Below the pieces are notes generated by a model that saw nothing but the letters and a program-made list of their open reading frames with translations, was not told the origin of the DNA and did not search any database. From assembly GCA_021777055.1 (NCBI GenBank), contig JAIQZO010000039.1, forward strand, positions 20,982 through 84,981: a DNA stretch of 64,000 nucleotides, written 5' to 3'. The position numbers and the translations under genes were made by a program. Positions 55,766 to 64,000 of this stretch are shown in pieces; position 1 is the stretch's first letter; each line of letters begins with the position of its first letter. The DNA is from Candidatus Anammoxibacter sp. (lineage in GTDB: Bacteria; Planctomycetota; Brocadiia; Brocadiales; Anammoxibacteraceae).

Positions 55766-57517
55766 TTACTTTTTATTTTCCATGCAGGATACCAATTTAA
55801 AATCTTCTTCTGTAAAGCCATTCCAATTTTTCCAGTGATCTTTGACGCCTTTAACACACCATGCCTTCCGAAGAGCATGTGTCTGTTCCACTGTTTCTGC
55901 ACTATTTCCTAAAGCCAAATTTATTAAGGCTTCTCGCCGTAAATCCTCACATTGCTTCAAAGACGGCCCGTCAGTTGGTTCATGCCAGCATGTAATATTT
56001 TGTGGAATATTTGCATTCATTTCGATAACATTTTTGTCCTTTGGAACAAGACGGCGCGTAATTAGTTCAAGTAGAGTACCATTGAAAAGCTTGACTTTGC
56101 TGAAACGTTTTGCGTTGGCTTTAAGCCAAGATTTTATTTCTTGCCTATCATAAGGGCCATCCTTAATTTCTGTTATTGTGCTACCTCTAAAGTCTACACT
56201 CTCCAAATTTGCACCACGCATTGATGAAAAAGAAAGAATTGCCCCATTCAAATGTGCTTCAGATAAATCCGCGCCATCCAAATTGGCAGAGTTCAGAATA
56301 CTTCCTTCTATATGAGCATTGCGAAGAATTGCTCCCTGGAGTTTAACACCTCCTTTTGGGGCAATTTGGTTTTTATAGTCATCAGGGTTTACTGTGGAGA
56401 ATTCAGCGCCGACTAAATAAGCTGAAGTCATATTTGCACCTTGTAAATGGGAGTTGACCAAGTACGCACCTTCGAGATGCGCATCAATTAATTGCGCGCC
56501 CTCAAGGTGTGCACCTACTAAGCTTGCATTACGTAACTGAGAATATCTCATATATGCTCCTTCAAGGTGTGCATTAATGAGGTTGGCTCCAGACAGATTA
56601 GCATATACCAGAATAGCCCCTTCAAAATGTGCATTTTCTAGGTTAGCCTCTATAAGGCTTGCTTTATAGAGATTAGCTCCGCGGAAGTTAGCACCCGTAA
56701 GGACAAAACCATCTAGGTTCACTTCCGATAAATCTAATCTAAAAAAACGATTGGGCCATAAGGCTATAACGGTATGTACTGTTATTATGCCTATAAAAAA
56801 AACTGCAATAACTGCAGCGGCTCTCCTAAACAAGTTTGACTTATATGTTTTTGTGATAATCGCATATTCAAGCTTACGCCAAATGAATCCGAGAAACACA
56901 AAAGTAACAGTTAAAAGAGAAATAGTCCCGACTAAATAATGGGATGGGAGGTTAGGAAGTTTTCCTCCCAGAATTAGACCAGTTGGAGTGTTCCAGGCGA
57001 ACGGAGCGATTCTAACCCAGCATAGAAAGGCAGTAATAATTGGTAATCCCCATGCTAATAGACCAGTACCAAATCGTATTAAACGAACGGTATCGGAAGG
57101 TTTTTTAGTGCTTATTTCTCCAAAATAGTACAAAATTAGCCATCCACTTGAACGGCCATGTTGAATAGCGTTATTACTTGAGAGCATAGCATTCTGGAGG
57201 ATACGAAGGTTTAACTGAAAATATGCAAACAAGCACAATGCAATTATTGGAGCGGAAATAAAAAAAATATTGAGGGATACTGCAAGACCAATAACTGGTA
57301 ATTTGGCTTCAGCGCTTGTATAGAAATCGACATCTTTAATTCCCGCAAGTGAAAGGAGCACATAGGTACAAAACGTGATCTGAATAAGATATAGCCGTTC
57401 AGTCCTTTTAGCTGAAGCTTTAATGGTTTCTAAAATAAGCTCTCCGGTACCAAGTCTATCTTTTAAATCGTTGAGTTCAGACTCAGTATGTTCTATTAGC
57501 TTTTGTATAACAGGCAT
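55766..57517 (-). CDS. Membrane-anchored pentapeptide-repeat protein
   Basis: 583 residues. The N-terminal ~255 residues hold about five hydrophobic segments (including YLIQITFCTYVLLSLAGI, SLNIFFISAPIIALCLF, AAAVIAVFFIGIITVHTVIA). A pentapeptide-repeat domain follows from LDGFVLTGANFRGANLYKAS to about residue 460, with A(N/H)L at every fifth place; it would fold as a quadrilateral beta helix. A Cys-containing C-terminal region of about 120 residues ends it. The TM and pentapeptide arrangement is known from uncharacterised bacterial proteins; soluble pentapeptide proteins can mimic DNA, but membrane forms have no settled role. It is a single-gene cassette by its flanks. Confidence 0.85.
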   Translation of the reverse strand: MPVIQKLIEHTESELNDLKDRLGTGELILETIKASAKRTERLYLIQITFCTYVLLSLAGIKDVDFYTSAEAKLPVIGLAVSLNIFFISAPIIALCLFAYFQLNLRILQNAMLSSNNAIQHGRSSGWLILYYFGEISTKKPSDTVRLIRFGTGLLAWGLPIITAFLCWVRIAPFAWNTPTGLILGGKLPNLPSHYLVGTISLLTVTFVFLGFIWRKLEYAIITKTYKSNLFRRAAAVIAVFFIGIITVHTVIALWPNRFFRLDLSEVNLDGFVLTGANFRGANLYKASLIEANLENAHFEGAILVYANLSGANLINAHLEGAYMRYSQLRNASLVGAHLEGAQLIDAHLEGAYLVNSHLQGANMTSAYLVGAEFSTVNPDDYKNQIAPKGGVKLQGAILRNAHIEGSILNSANLDGADLSEAHLNGAILSFSSMRGANLESVDFRGSTITEIKDGPYDRQEIKSWLKANAKRFSKVKLFNGTLLELITRRLVPKDKNVIEMNANIPQNITCWHEPTDGPSLKQCEDLRREALINLALGNSAETVEQTHALRKAWCVKGVKDHWKNWNGFTEEDFKLVSCMENKK

Positions 57518-57534
57518 TCTTGGAATTGTGCTTT

Positions 57535-57657
57535 AACAAGTAACTATAAAGTTTCTATATATTATTGGAAACTCTTAGCAATTATAATAAATTATTGACT
57601 TTTTTAATTAAATCGAATAATACCCTGCCTGATATCATGCTATATAGGACAATATCA
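57535..57657 (-). repeat. Boundary repeat, copy 2 (upstream of the pentapeptide gene)
   Basis: 123 bases nearly identical to 60408-60530, both starting AACAAGTAACTATAAAG and running through CTGCCTGATATCATGC. On the + strand TTGACT and TAATAC lie 16 bases apart like a promoter. The IS1182 element begins at the very next base, cutting the repeat. The gap to the transposase start otherwise shows nothing. Confidence 0.75.
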
Positions 57658-59532
57658 ACAGGTTGTCCGAGAATGTCAGATGCAGAAATCTCCCTCCAGT
57701 GAGTGAAACTAATAGAAGGACAAGATAATTCATGATATAATTACATTTAATGAAATTCCTGCAAAAAACCAAATATAAGCAATTCATCCTTGTTCCCAAA
57801 ACCTATTTAAATTCATCCGCAGAAGCAAAAAAACAAACAACTGACTGGCAAGATAGATGGAATGATGATAAAAGGAGAATTAACCATATGTCTAAATTTA
57901 AGGCCTTATATGAATTCCAGAAGCCCCTGCAATGTTTAACCCCAGAATCATTTTTAGATTATGTAAATGGAGTAATACCACAAGATCATCTTTGTAGATT
58001 GGTCAAAGAGATAGTGTGGAGATTAGATACAGTATCAATAGAAGAGAAATACTCATTTCTAGGTCAAAGGACATACCATCCCAAACTATTATTAAGTATG
58101 CTGTTTTATGGTTATGCAACGGGAACTCGTAGTAGCCGTAAGCTAGAAGAGAAATGTCTATGCGATCATATCTACATATTCTTAATGGGAAATTATGGAC
58201 CGGATCATAGAACTATAAGTGATTTCCGTAAGAATAATTTACAAGAGATGGAGAAGTATTTTGTAGAAATAGTCCGAATATTTCAGGAACTAGGTTTTAC
58301 AAATGTAGGGAAGATATATATAGATGGAACAAAGATAAAGGGTAATGCATCCGCAAAACGCACGAAAGATAGAGAAGGATTTTCAGCCTGGTTAACAAAG
58401 ATAGAGGAAGAGATATCAGAACTATTAAAGGAGGCCGAAGCCATAGATGAGAAAGAGGAGAAGAGATGCAAATCAGTGGAGTCCGACGAGCAGTTAATGA
58501 AAAAGTTATCAAAGCGTACCTACTTAAAGTCAAAGATAGAAGCAGCACTGGAAGTGATGGAGGAAGAGAATCTAAGCAAGTTAAACTTAACAGATAATGA
58601 TGCGCACCATATGAAAGCAGGAGGCAGTAAAGATATTCGTCCGGGTTACAACGGCCAAACATCAGTAAGCAAGGATGGAGTAATCTTGGCAGCAGAAGCA
58701 TCAATGGATCCTAACGATTGTAATCAATTAGAACCAATAATAGAAAAGAGCAACTCCAACACGCAGCAGTCGGTAGAAGAAGTAATCGCAGATAGTGGTT
58801 ACGGTAATTACGCAAACTACGAATATTTAGAAGCAAAGGAAATAGAAGGACATGTACCAGATAGATACTTCCATCAATACAAAACCGGCGAATATGAAAA
58901 AGAGAAAAATCGTTATCATTACACGAACTTCAAATATGATGCATCAATTGCTTGCTATATATGTCCCGAAGGCAAAAGGGTAGAATACTGGAAGACGCGC
59001 AAGAACAAGAGCAAGACCAGACAATGGAATCATAAGGTTTATAAGGGATCAGAGTGTGCAAGTTGCGATAAACGCCTATTATGCACAAAATCTAAAGAAC
59101 GAGAGCTATTAATTGATCTAAGAGAACCGTTGTTACAAAAGATGCGCAAAAAGCTAATGACAGAAAAAGGCAAAGCGGAATATTTTAAACGTCAGTATAC
59201 AATTGAACCAATATTTGGTCATCTAAAATTTAACATTGGGTATAGATCATTTCTGCTGCGTGGAAAAGAAAAAGTAAATGGCGAGTTTAAGTTGATGAGT
59301 ATTGGCTGGAATTTGAAAAAGTTATTACAGATGAAAGCAAAAGCAGCATAAGATATAAAATATAAAATATTGTTACCTTCTTTAATACTAGAAACGGTAT
59401 ATAACGCCTTAAATTATTTTCAATACCAAGAAGTTAGGCTGTCATGTCAAGACAGGAAGAAAGACTAGCAAATTGTCCAGTGGATATTCACCAAGTCATT
59501 TGTCATTCTGCAATCATTCTCGGACAACCTGT
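57658..59532 (+). mobile_element. IS1182-family insertion sequence, complete
   Basis: About 1,875 bases with 18-base terminal inverted repeats ACAGGTTGTCCGAGAATG: left 57658-57675, right 59515-59532. It holds one intact transposase gene. I see no clear target duplication. The left end lies within boundary repeat copy 2, whose other half is not found on the right, so a deletion probably followed insertion. Confidence 0.85.
57888..59351 (+). CDS. IS1182-family transposase
   Basis: 487 residues from ATG 57888, chosen for AGGAG nine bases upstream; a longer frame starts at 57750. The DDE triad is visible: Asp in IYIDGTKIKGNAS, Asp in VIADSGYGNYANY, Glu in YTIEPIFGHLKFNIG. The N-terminal part has FLGQRTYHPKLLLSMLFYGY and NYGPDHRTISDFR, typical of IS1182. 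A zinc-like CASCDKRLLCTKS lies before the last catalytic residue. It appears intact and may be active. Confidence 0.93.
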   Translation: MSKFKALYEFQKPLQCLTPESFLDYVNGVIPQDHLCRLVKEIVWRLDTVSIEEKYSFLGQRTYHPKLLLSMLFYGYATGTRSSRKLEEKCLCDHIYIFLMGNYGPDHRTISDFRKNNLQEMEKYFVEIVRIFQELGFTNVGKIYIDGTKIKGNASAKRTKDREGFSAWLTKIEEEISELLKEAEAIDEKEEKRCKSVESDEQLMKKLSKRTYLKSKIEAALEVMEEENLSKLNLTDNDAHHMKAGGSKDIRPGYNGQTSVSKDGVILAAEASMDPNDCNQLEPIIEKSNSNTQQSVEEVIADSGYGNYANYEYLEAKEIEGHVPDRYFHQYKTGEYEKEKNRYHYTNFKYDASIACYICPEGKRVEYWKTRKNKSKTRQWNHKVYKGSECASCDKRLLCTKSKERELLIDLREPLLQKMRKKLMTEKGKAEYFKRQYTIEPIFGHLKFNIGYRSFLLRGKEKVNGEFKLMSIGWNLKKLLQMKAKAA

Positions 59533-59587
59533 CAATGTCTGACCCTAAAGGTCCTTTTGGTTTGTCAAGTTGACCCGCATGTTAGGC
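59533..59587 (-). repeat. attC-like half-site J
   Basis: Minus strand GCCTAAC (59587-59581) fits the canonical RYYYAAC box exactly and contains the TAA stop of the 59582 gene. The matching end is missing because the IS1182 element lies directly beyond. Confidence 0.45.
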
Positions 59588-60391
59588 ATTTTTGTTTCCT
59601 GATTCTTCGATTATGAATGTTTGAATACCAATTGTAAGGGTTTGAGAACAAAGGTGACGAAACCTTCTTTTCACCACATATGCCGAGACTACAGCCGAAA
59701 TGTAGATAACAAAATTTATAATAGAAAGCAGTATATAATAGCGAACTAGCATGTGAGCTTGAAAATGGTGTTTAACTATGACCGCAATTAACGACAGTGG
59801 CCATAACAGTGAAACCGAAAGGAACAATGTACCCGTGTAATTAACATTATCAAATAATTCGTTTACTATTGCCCGTGAATTGTCAGATAGGACTTTTAAA
59901 TGCGCAATAATATGCTGATGAACATGTATCTTTTCGCTATTAGATTCTAATTTGACTTCAGTGCTTTGCGCCCATGAGTCAACCATTCTTAAAAATACTT
60001 CTTTTCTTTCTGATTTAAGGTAACGAGTAATGGCACTTACTCTTGGGTCACTAATAAGATTGAATGTATATACCTTGAAAATTGTCCGCAATAATTTACG
60101 TGTATACCGTGATGATTTCTCTGATTCTGCATCATCCTGAACGACTGCAACAATTGTAATGTCTGCTAAATGCTTAAATACAAGCCCAACTGCTAATGAA
60201 ATAATAATTAAAACTGTAAATTTAATTGCAAGAATTGAGGCGCGCTCTCCAACAGGCACATTATCTAATGATAGCAATGGGAAATAGCTTGATATCAACG
60301 GCCCATATAAATAAAAGAGACCGCCAACAAAAATCACGCCTGGAAGTAAATACTCTAAGAATGTTTCGATTTTTAACGATGATTTAATCAT
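59582..60391 (-). CDS. Hypothetical membrane protein, four TM segments
   Basis: 269 residues from 60391 (MIKSSLKIETFLEYLLPG). The longer frame to 60454 is coded by a boundary repeat shared with another gene, so I reject that start. Four hydrophobic helices are seen: PGVIFVGGLFYLYGPL, ILAIKFTVLIIISLAVGLVF, TGTLFLSVSLLWPLSLI and YYILLSIINFVIYISAVV, in a 2+2 layout around a charged cytoplasmic region of about 110 residues. I do not recognise the family. The stop codon overlaps attC-like half-site J. Confidence 0.65.
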   Translation of the reverse strand: MIKSSLKIETFLEYLLPGVIFVGGLFYLYGPLISSYFPLLSLDNVPVGERASILAIKFTVLIIISLAVGLVFKHLADITIVAVVQDDAESEKSSRYTRKLLRTIFKVYTFNLISDPRVSAITRYLKSERKEVFLRMVDSWAQSTEVKLESNSEKIHVHQHIIAHLKVLSDNSRAIVNELFDNVNYTGTLFLSVSLLWPLSLIAVIVKHHFQAHMLVRYYILLSIINFVIYISAVVSAYVVKRRFRHLCSQTLTIGIQTFIIEESGNKNA

Positions 60392-60407
60392 TGTACATAT
60401 TGCAACT

Positions 60408-60620
60408 AACAAGTAACTATAAAGTTTTTTTATATTATCGGAAACTCTTAGCAATTAGAACAAATTATTGACTTTTCTAAGTAAATCAAATAATACCCTG
60501 CCTGATATCATGCTATATAGAACAATATCAGGCGGAAAGCTCGCCTAATATTGTCCAATTTGGAACAATATCAAGGTCTCTACTTTTCTATTTTTATCAA
60601 TTTTCTACAATAAATTTATC
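60408..60620 (-). repeat. Boundary repeat, copy 3
   Basis: 60408-60530 matches copy 2 almost base for base. It continues into a perfect stem GCCTGATAT/ATATCAGGC and ACTTTTCTATTTTTATCAAT, the last shared with copy 1. It lies directly upstream of the 59582 gene, as the other copies do for their genes. Between 60621 and 60943 nothing is seen. Confidence 0.7.
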
Positions 60621-60943
60621 CATGTTTAAACTTCAGTCTCAAGGCGACTCTTGCGGAACTGCTTAAACATAACATTAAAACCTAACCAAAACCTAAATCA
60701 CCAAATGTCGAATTTCTAATCACTTGCAGCTAGATCACTCTTGCAGACTGCTTTTAAACGTTTCAGTGTACCTTGCAGAATTGTACATGTTTTGCATCTA
60801 TAACAACTTCTAGGTAGAAATTTCACTAAAAAGAAAAGCTTTTACAGGGTAATATCATCGTGCGGCATAGCCGCAACCATAATTGAGAACACAGTAAACA
60901 GAATTCAAGATAAAGTATAGATTTGTATTTGTTTTACTATATT

Positions 60944-61300
60944 ATTAATTGTAAATTTGTATGCTCTTTCTGCATTATATTTTCTATTATTCTGACATCT
61001 GAATTCCATATTCCATATTCCATAAAAGCTACTAAATCTTTATAGAAAGAGAAGTTTTTACAAAGTGATATCATTGTAAATACACCACAACTGTAAACCT
61101 AAATTAACTTAATTTATTGTTAACAATATAAGACTTATATCACAATCATTGCTACTTGTCAACCAGAGTAAAATAGTCAGATGTTTTGCTTGTAAGGTAT
61201 TGCCTTACAATGTTGTAAGGGGTTCCATAGCAAGGAAATTAGGAATACAATTAGGGGGATTCTTGGTCAGAGATGTTGGTAGGGGGGGAATATTCCTTGC
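60944..61300. repeat. Dispersed repeat, copy B (about 357 bp)
   Basis: Matches 33307-33671 in the same orientation along its length. Near the end TTGTAAGG-TATTG-CCTTACAA forms an 8-base palindrome that is degenerate in copy A. Transposase fragments follow. Confidence 0.75.
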
Positions 61301-61565
61301 TAGTGAAAATAATAAACCTTTTGTTTCATATTTAGAAAAAGTAGTTATTAAGAACAACCAAGCTAAATATTTCTAAGGTAATGCAGTGGTTACAGACTGC
61401 TTATGGCATATACTACAATCGCAAACGTGACAGTAGTGGTTACCTTCTAAAGGTAGATTTAAAGGTGTTATCGTAGACGGTGAATCGTACGGCATGAAAT
61501 TAAGTCTGTCTATACATCTAAATCCTGTTTGGGTAGGTATAGTTATACGATGTAAGTAAGTCTAA
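61200..61565 (+). pseudogene. Y1 (REP-type) transposase fragments
   Basis: First an IARKLGI...VGRG-like helix-turn-helix scrap (to 61376), then from 61387 WLQTAYGIYYNRKRDSSGYL, KGRFKGVIVDGESYG and SIHLNPVWVGIV, the middle of a REP-associated transposase. The catalytic Tyr before IHLNP is replaced by Ser and no HUH motif is present. These are scrambled relics of one or two elements. Confidence 0.65.
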
Positions 61566-61660
61566 CTGGAGTAGCTATCATGATTATATAAATATAAAGA
61601 AAGAATACAACTGGAAAGATGTGATAATTATTTTCATGAGAGGGATTCAGGTCTGGTAAT

Positions 61661-62245
61661 TTATTTACCCGGTGCTGGGAACTTATCTGGTGTCATCTCT
61701 GCTGCCAAAGATGATCGGCCGTCTTTAATCTGCACAATACTCGCAGACTTAAGCGGTACTCGGCTTCCTCCCCGATAGGAAATACTTCCTGTTGCTCCTT
61801 TAAAACCGTTGGTATTATTTAAGGTCTTTAAAAGTGCTTCCGCATCAGTGGTACCTGCTTTTTGAATGGTATTAATGGCAAGCTTTGCTGCGTCATATCC
61901 TAATGCGGCAAATGGGTTAATGGGCTCTTTCTTATAAAAAGATTTATACGCATCCATAAAATCTTTAAGAGCATCATTCTTTGTTGCGGCATCATAAAAA
62001 AGATGTGTCGTGTAGTACGTATTGTTGGCCTTCTTTCCGATTAAGGCAATCAGGTCTTTATCAACATATCCATCACCCCCCATAATTGGCTGATTAAAGC
62101 CAGCGTCTCGTAACTTTGAGATAATTATGGAGGCTTCATGGGAAGTTTCGGCTGAGAGAAATATTAAATCCGGAGCGGTTTTTAAAGATCGTAACTCTTT
62201 AATCTGATAATCAGTAAATGCCGGAGCATCATGCTTGAAGGATTG
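61661..62245 (-). pseudogene. Branched-chain amino-acid ABC transporter binding protein, 5'-truncated
   Basis: The open frame runs from about 62245 (DAPAFTDYQIKEL) through PDLIFLSAETSHEASIIISK and IMGGDGYVDKDLI to AALGYDAAKLAINTIQKAG and GSISYRGGSRVPLKSASI. It is the C-terminal half of a LivK-type periplasmic-binding protein. The N-terminal half and signal peptide are missing; at 62245 the sequence changes abruptly. No permease genes are nearby. It is a stray fragment and its ATG at 62083 is internal. Confidence 0.8.
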
Positions 62246-62321
62246 GAGGTTCTTTAGTGGTCAAGTCTTTATTGTTACAACAATCTTAGGAAATACTTGT
62301 TATACATTTCTGTACACTTCT

Positions 62322-62344
62322 GGGGTCAATAAAGTTTTGACCCC
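62322..62344. repeat. Short perfect hairpin GGGGTCAA / TTGACCCC
   Basis: Eight-base arms with a seven-base loop, right after the methyltransferase stop. It may act as a terminator or be a REP-like palindrome. Confidence 0.55.
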
Positions 62345-62355
62345 GAATTGTACAT

Positions 62356-63123
62356 TTATTTTTGTGCAGTTACGATTCCGGTTATTCCTTCTAATTCCCT
62401 AGTATCAATCATCTTAATTCCATGATTATGTAAGTTTTTTATTTCTTTTTTAATGAAATTATTATTCTCTTGTACTTTATAATCAAAATTTTTGAAGCCT
62501 ATATTTTTAACAAATTTCTTAAACATATCAATAGGCCAATAGTAATCTTTGAAACTTATATCAGGAAGATTTTTTTCAGAAACACCATATAAGGTAATTT
62601 CAAATTGATCTCCAATATTATACTTCTTTCTTTTTTCTCCAAATTTGACTATCTGTGAATATACAGGATTAACTTTACCAACCAAAGATAAATTATGTAT
62701 TAACAGTATGATTAAACCTCTACTTTTGAGTATTCTATATATTTCTTTTAGCCAATGCTTTATTTGTTCACTTGATTCCATTTCTACAAATACAAATGAA
62801 GCATAGCAAGAGATATAACTATTGCTCTTAAATGGTATAATACCATCTTCCTCAAGAACTCTGTATTCTCCAGCACTGTCATTTTTTTTTGCGACATGTA
62901 CCATTTCGGGAGAAATATCAACACCATCTATATTTAAGTCATATATTTCCCTAATTATTTGGTTGGCTGTAGCTGATCCGCAACCAAAATCTAAGATCTT
63001 TTCTTTTTGATAGTTATCGATATGCTTTATAACTTCTACTATTGGAAGGTAAGCAGACTGCCACCTTATAACAGATATATTCTGTGTATGACGAATAAAT
63101 TCTTTGTTCGTATATTTATTCAT
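62356..63123 (-). CDS. Class I SAM-dependent methyltransferase
   Basis: 255 residues. Motif I is ILDFGCGSATANQ (~residue 43), followed by DGVDISPEMV (acidic residue for the SAM ribose), EEDGIIPF and YRILKSRGLIILL (post-motif). The fold is that of small-molecule or tRNA-like class I methyltransferases; the substrate is unknown. No signal or TM. It follows a long attC-like element on its 5' side and ends at a REP-like hairpin, so it looks like one cassette of the minus-strand series. AT content is high, like its flanks. Confidence 0.88.
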   Translation of the reverse strand: MNKYTNKEFIRHTQNISVIRWQSAYLPIVEVIKHIDNYQKEKILDFGCGSATANQIIREIYDLNIDGVDISPEMVHVAKKNDSAGEYRVLEEDGIIPFKSNSYISCYASFVFVEMESSEQIKHWLKEIYRILKSRGLIILLIHNLSLVGKVNPVYSQIVKFGEKRKKYNIGDQFEITLYGVSEKNLPDISFKDYYWPIDMFKKFVKNIGFKNFDYKVQENNNFIKKEIKNLHNHGIKMIDTRELEGITGIVTAQK

Positions 63124-63131
63124 TTTTTATT

Positions 63132-63256
63132 TATAACACTGCGTATGACCGCGCGAGTTACTTGCACAGAATTTGGCCTATAATTGAGCCCAGTAATTTA
63201 ATCGAAATCGGAAAAACGCACAGCTGTGAGCGTTCGTGTCAGTGCGCTTGTTAGCT
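63132..63256 (-). repeat. attC-like element K (long type, about 125 bp)
   Basis: Minus strand from CTAAC (63254-63250) to GTTATA (63137-63132). The two ends pair as TAACA, then an unpaired spacer, then TGAC against GTCA, which is the R box, spacer, L box layout of attC sites. The centre has a further stem (ACAGCTGT). It lies between the Abi remnant and the methyltransferase. Confidence 0.55.
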
Positions 63257-63288
63257 TTCATTGCCTTTTCTCACCTTGTGTGTTTCAG

Positions 63289-63600
63289 TTAAAAAACAGC
63301 GAGTGTCGAAGCTGCACCTACAGCAAGTTTAGCATACCGAGGCAGTAATCCTTTGTCTGCTCCCAGTTTCCCATGACCGGTTCCATAATGATTTCTTAAT
63401 TCTGCGACACCCTGAGTAATTGAGGCTAAGTTACTAAGCAGACGCTTAATAGTATCACTTGCTTTAGCCTTATCAGGTATATCTGCAGGCGTTAGCTTTA
63501 ATTGTTGTACTGTACTCTTTACTAACTTTGCCAGGTCATCACCTTTTGCGTAACTAACGTCACATTCACTTAAGATGCTTTTACAGCAGAAGGAAATTTA
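63289..63600 (-). pseudogene. Abortive-infection (Abi) C-terminal domain protein, truncated
   Basis: The frame reads YAKGDDLAKLVKSTVQQL, KLTPADIPDKAKASD, LLSNLASITQGVAELRNHYG, TGHGK and PRYAKLAVGAASTLAVF before a stop at 63289. This is the Abi C-terminal domain as I know it from AbiJ-type proteins (AELRNxYGTGHGK, AKLAVGAASTLA). The upstream part changes frame near 63575 (FPSAVKAS fits the family in another frame) and then ends. Only the C-terminal third remains. Confidence 0.75.
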
Positions 63601-63668
63601 GTGTCAGGGAAATTTGGGAAATTTAGTGCCAGACCTTGTAAAATCTTCGAAATGTTTTATATTCTGTT

Positions 63669-63836
63669 CTAGTCTGCTCTTATTGTAATCTAAAAGCTGG
63701 AGTCCATTCCAAAACACCAGCTAGTACAAAAGATCAACTCAAGAACGATGCAATATATCATCTGAGAAAACTTCAAAAGTCTCTAAGCAGAGTAAAGAAA
63801 TATTTTAAACATCCAAAAATTGCGTATGCAGCATAG
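63669..63836 (+). pseudogene. Transposase C-terminal remnant, probably IS630-like
   Basis: The frame CNLKAGVHSKTPASTKDQL, then HLRKLQKSLSRVKKYFKHP and a stop resembles the tail after the last catalytic residue in IS630-type DDE transposases (many Lys and Arg, LRxLQxSxxRVKxxF). No catalytic part is left. Confidence 0.4.
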
Positions 63837-63882
63837 TTGATCTATTTAATTGCCGGGTTAATATTAATGGTTCTTCTCCAAA

Positions 63883-64000
63883 TTAGTTTGTAAAAGCTTG
63901 TATGATTTTCAATGAAAAGTATCGTGTATCATGGAATCCATATGCTTTTCTTTTAATAACTTTGATCTTATTATTAACGCCTTCGAGTTTACTCGTATGG
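63883..64000 (-). pseudogene. ISL3-family transposase C-terminus, cut by the window edge
   Basis: Minus-strand frame from the window end: SKLEGVNNKIKVIKRKAYGF, then RYFSLKIIQAF and stop at 63885. The S(K/R)LEG-x-NNKIK motif carries the last catalytic Glu of ISL3 transposases. The gene may be whole outside the window. Confidence 0.75.

Noticed and set aside
60392..60454. Start of the 4-TM gene at 60454
   Set aside because: These codons belong to a boundary repeat that also lies, untranslated, upstream of another gene.
61149..61376. Plus-strand frame of 75 codons as a real gene
   Set aside because: Its first half is part of the dispersed repeat and the rest is a transposase scrap.

Overview
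The window appears to come from a low-GC, repeat-rich environmental Gram-negative bacterium. Signal peptides, a GumN-type protein, REP-associated Y1 transposases and many decayed IS elements all point that way. Gene content would fit Desulfobacterota or Planctomycetota (anammox-like), but I cannot fix the phylum from sequence alone. There are no rRNA or tRNA genes.

Region 1 (1-27445, + strand) is the end of one very large trans-AT polyketide synthase / NRPS assembly line. The 5' part lies outside the window. Domain order in the window is: (KS end)-inactive ACP-like-DH-ACP / KS-DH-KR-cMT-ACP / KS-DH-ACP / C-A(Thr)-PCP / C-A(Thr)-PCP-sulfotransferase / C-A(Ser)-PCP-E / C-A(Ser)-PCP-TE. No AT domain is present, so acyl units must be supplied in trans. 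The predicted product is a C-methylated polyketide acyl chain on Thr-Thr-D-Ser-Ser, with a CurM-like sulfotransferase acting on the Thr-Thr stage. The reading frame is broken twice, by an in-frame TAA at 10246 and by one extra T in a T6 run at 26065-26070.

Region 2 (27446-37460) is a loose set of genes: a small hypothetical, an Nramp-related transporter without the usual metal-site motifs, a DJ-1/PfpI protein, a TraB/GumN protein, a small membrane protein, a secreted phosphatidylserine-decarboxylase-like protein and a Vps62-like protein. Transposase debris lies between them.

Region 3 (37460-64000) reads as a decayed integron-type gene-cassette array. Nearly all genes are short, unrelated and on the minus strand. 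Each is followed by an imperfect palindrome that starts with a YTAAC-like box, often overlapping the stop codon, and ends with a (G/A)TTAT(G/A) or GTTAAAT box. No integrase is in the window. Cargo includes HD, SecD-P1-head, SDR, DUF4160/DUF2442, VRR-NUC, PD-(D/E)XK-like, methyltransferase, pentapeptide-repeat and Abi C-terminal proteins. It also includes an 8.4-kb operon of PLD-helicase, Eco57I-like methylase (split by an amber codon) and RhuM. An intact IS1182-type element, Y1 transposase fragments, a 50-bp-arm palindrome and several repeat families interrupt the array.

The cassette cargo is rich in probable anti-phage or addiction functions. The many single-lesion genes suggest either ongoing decay or residual sequence errors; read mapping would separate the two.
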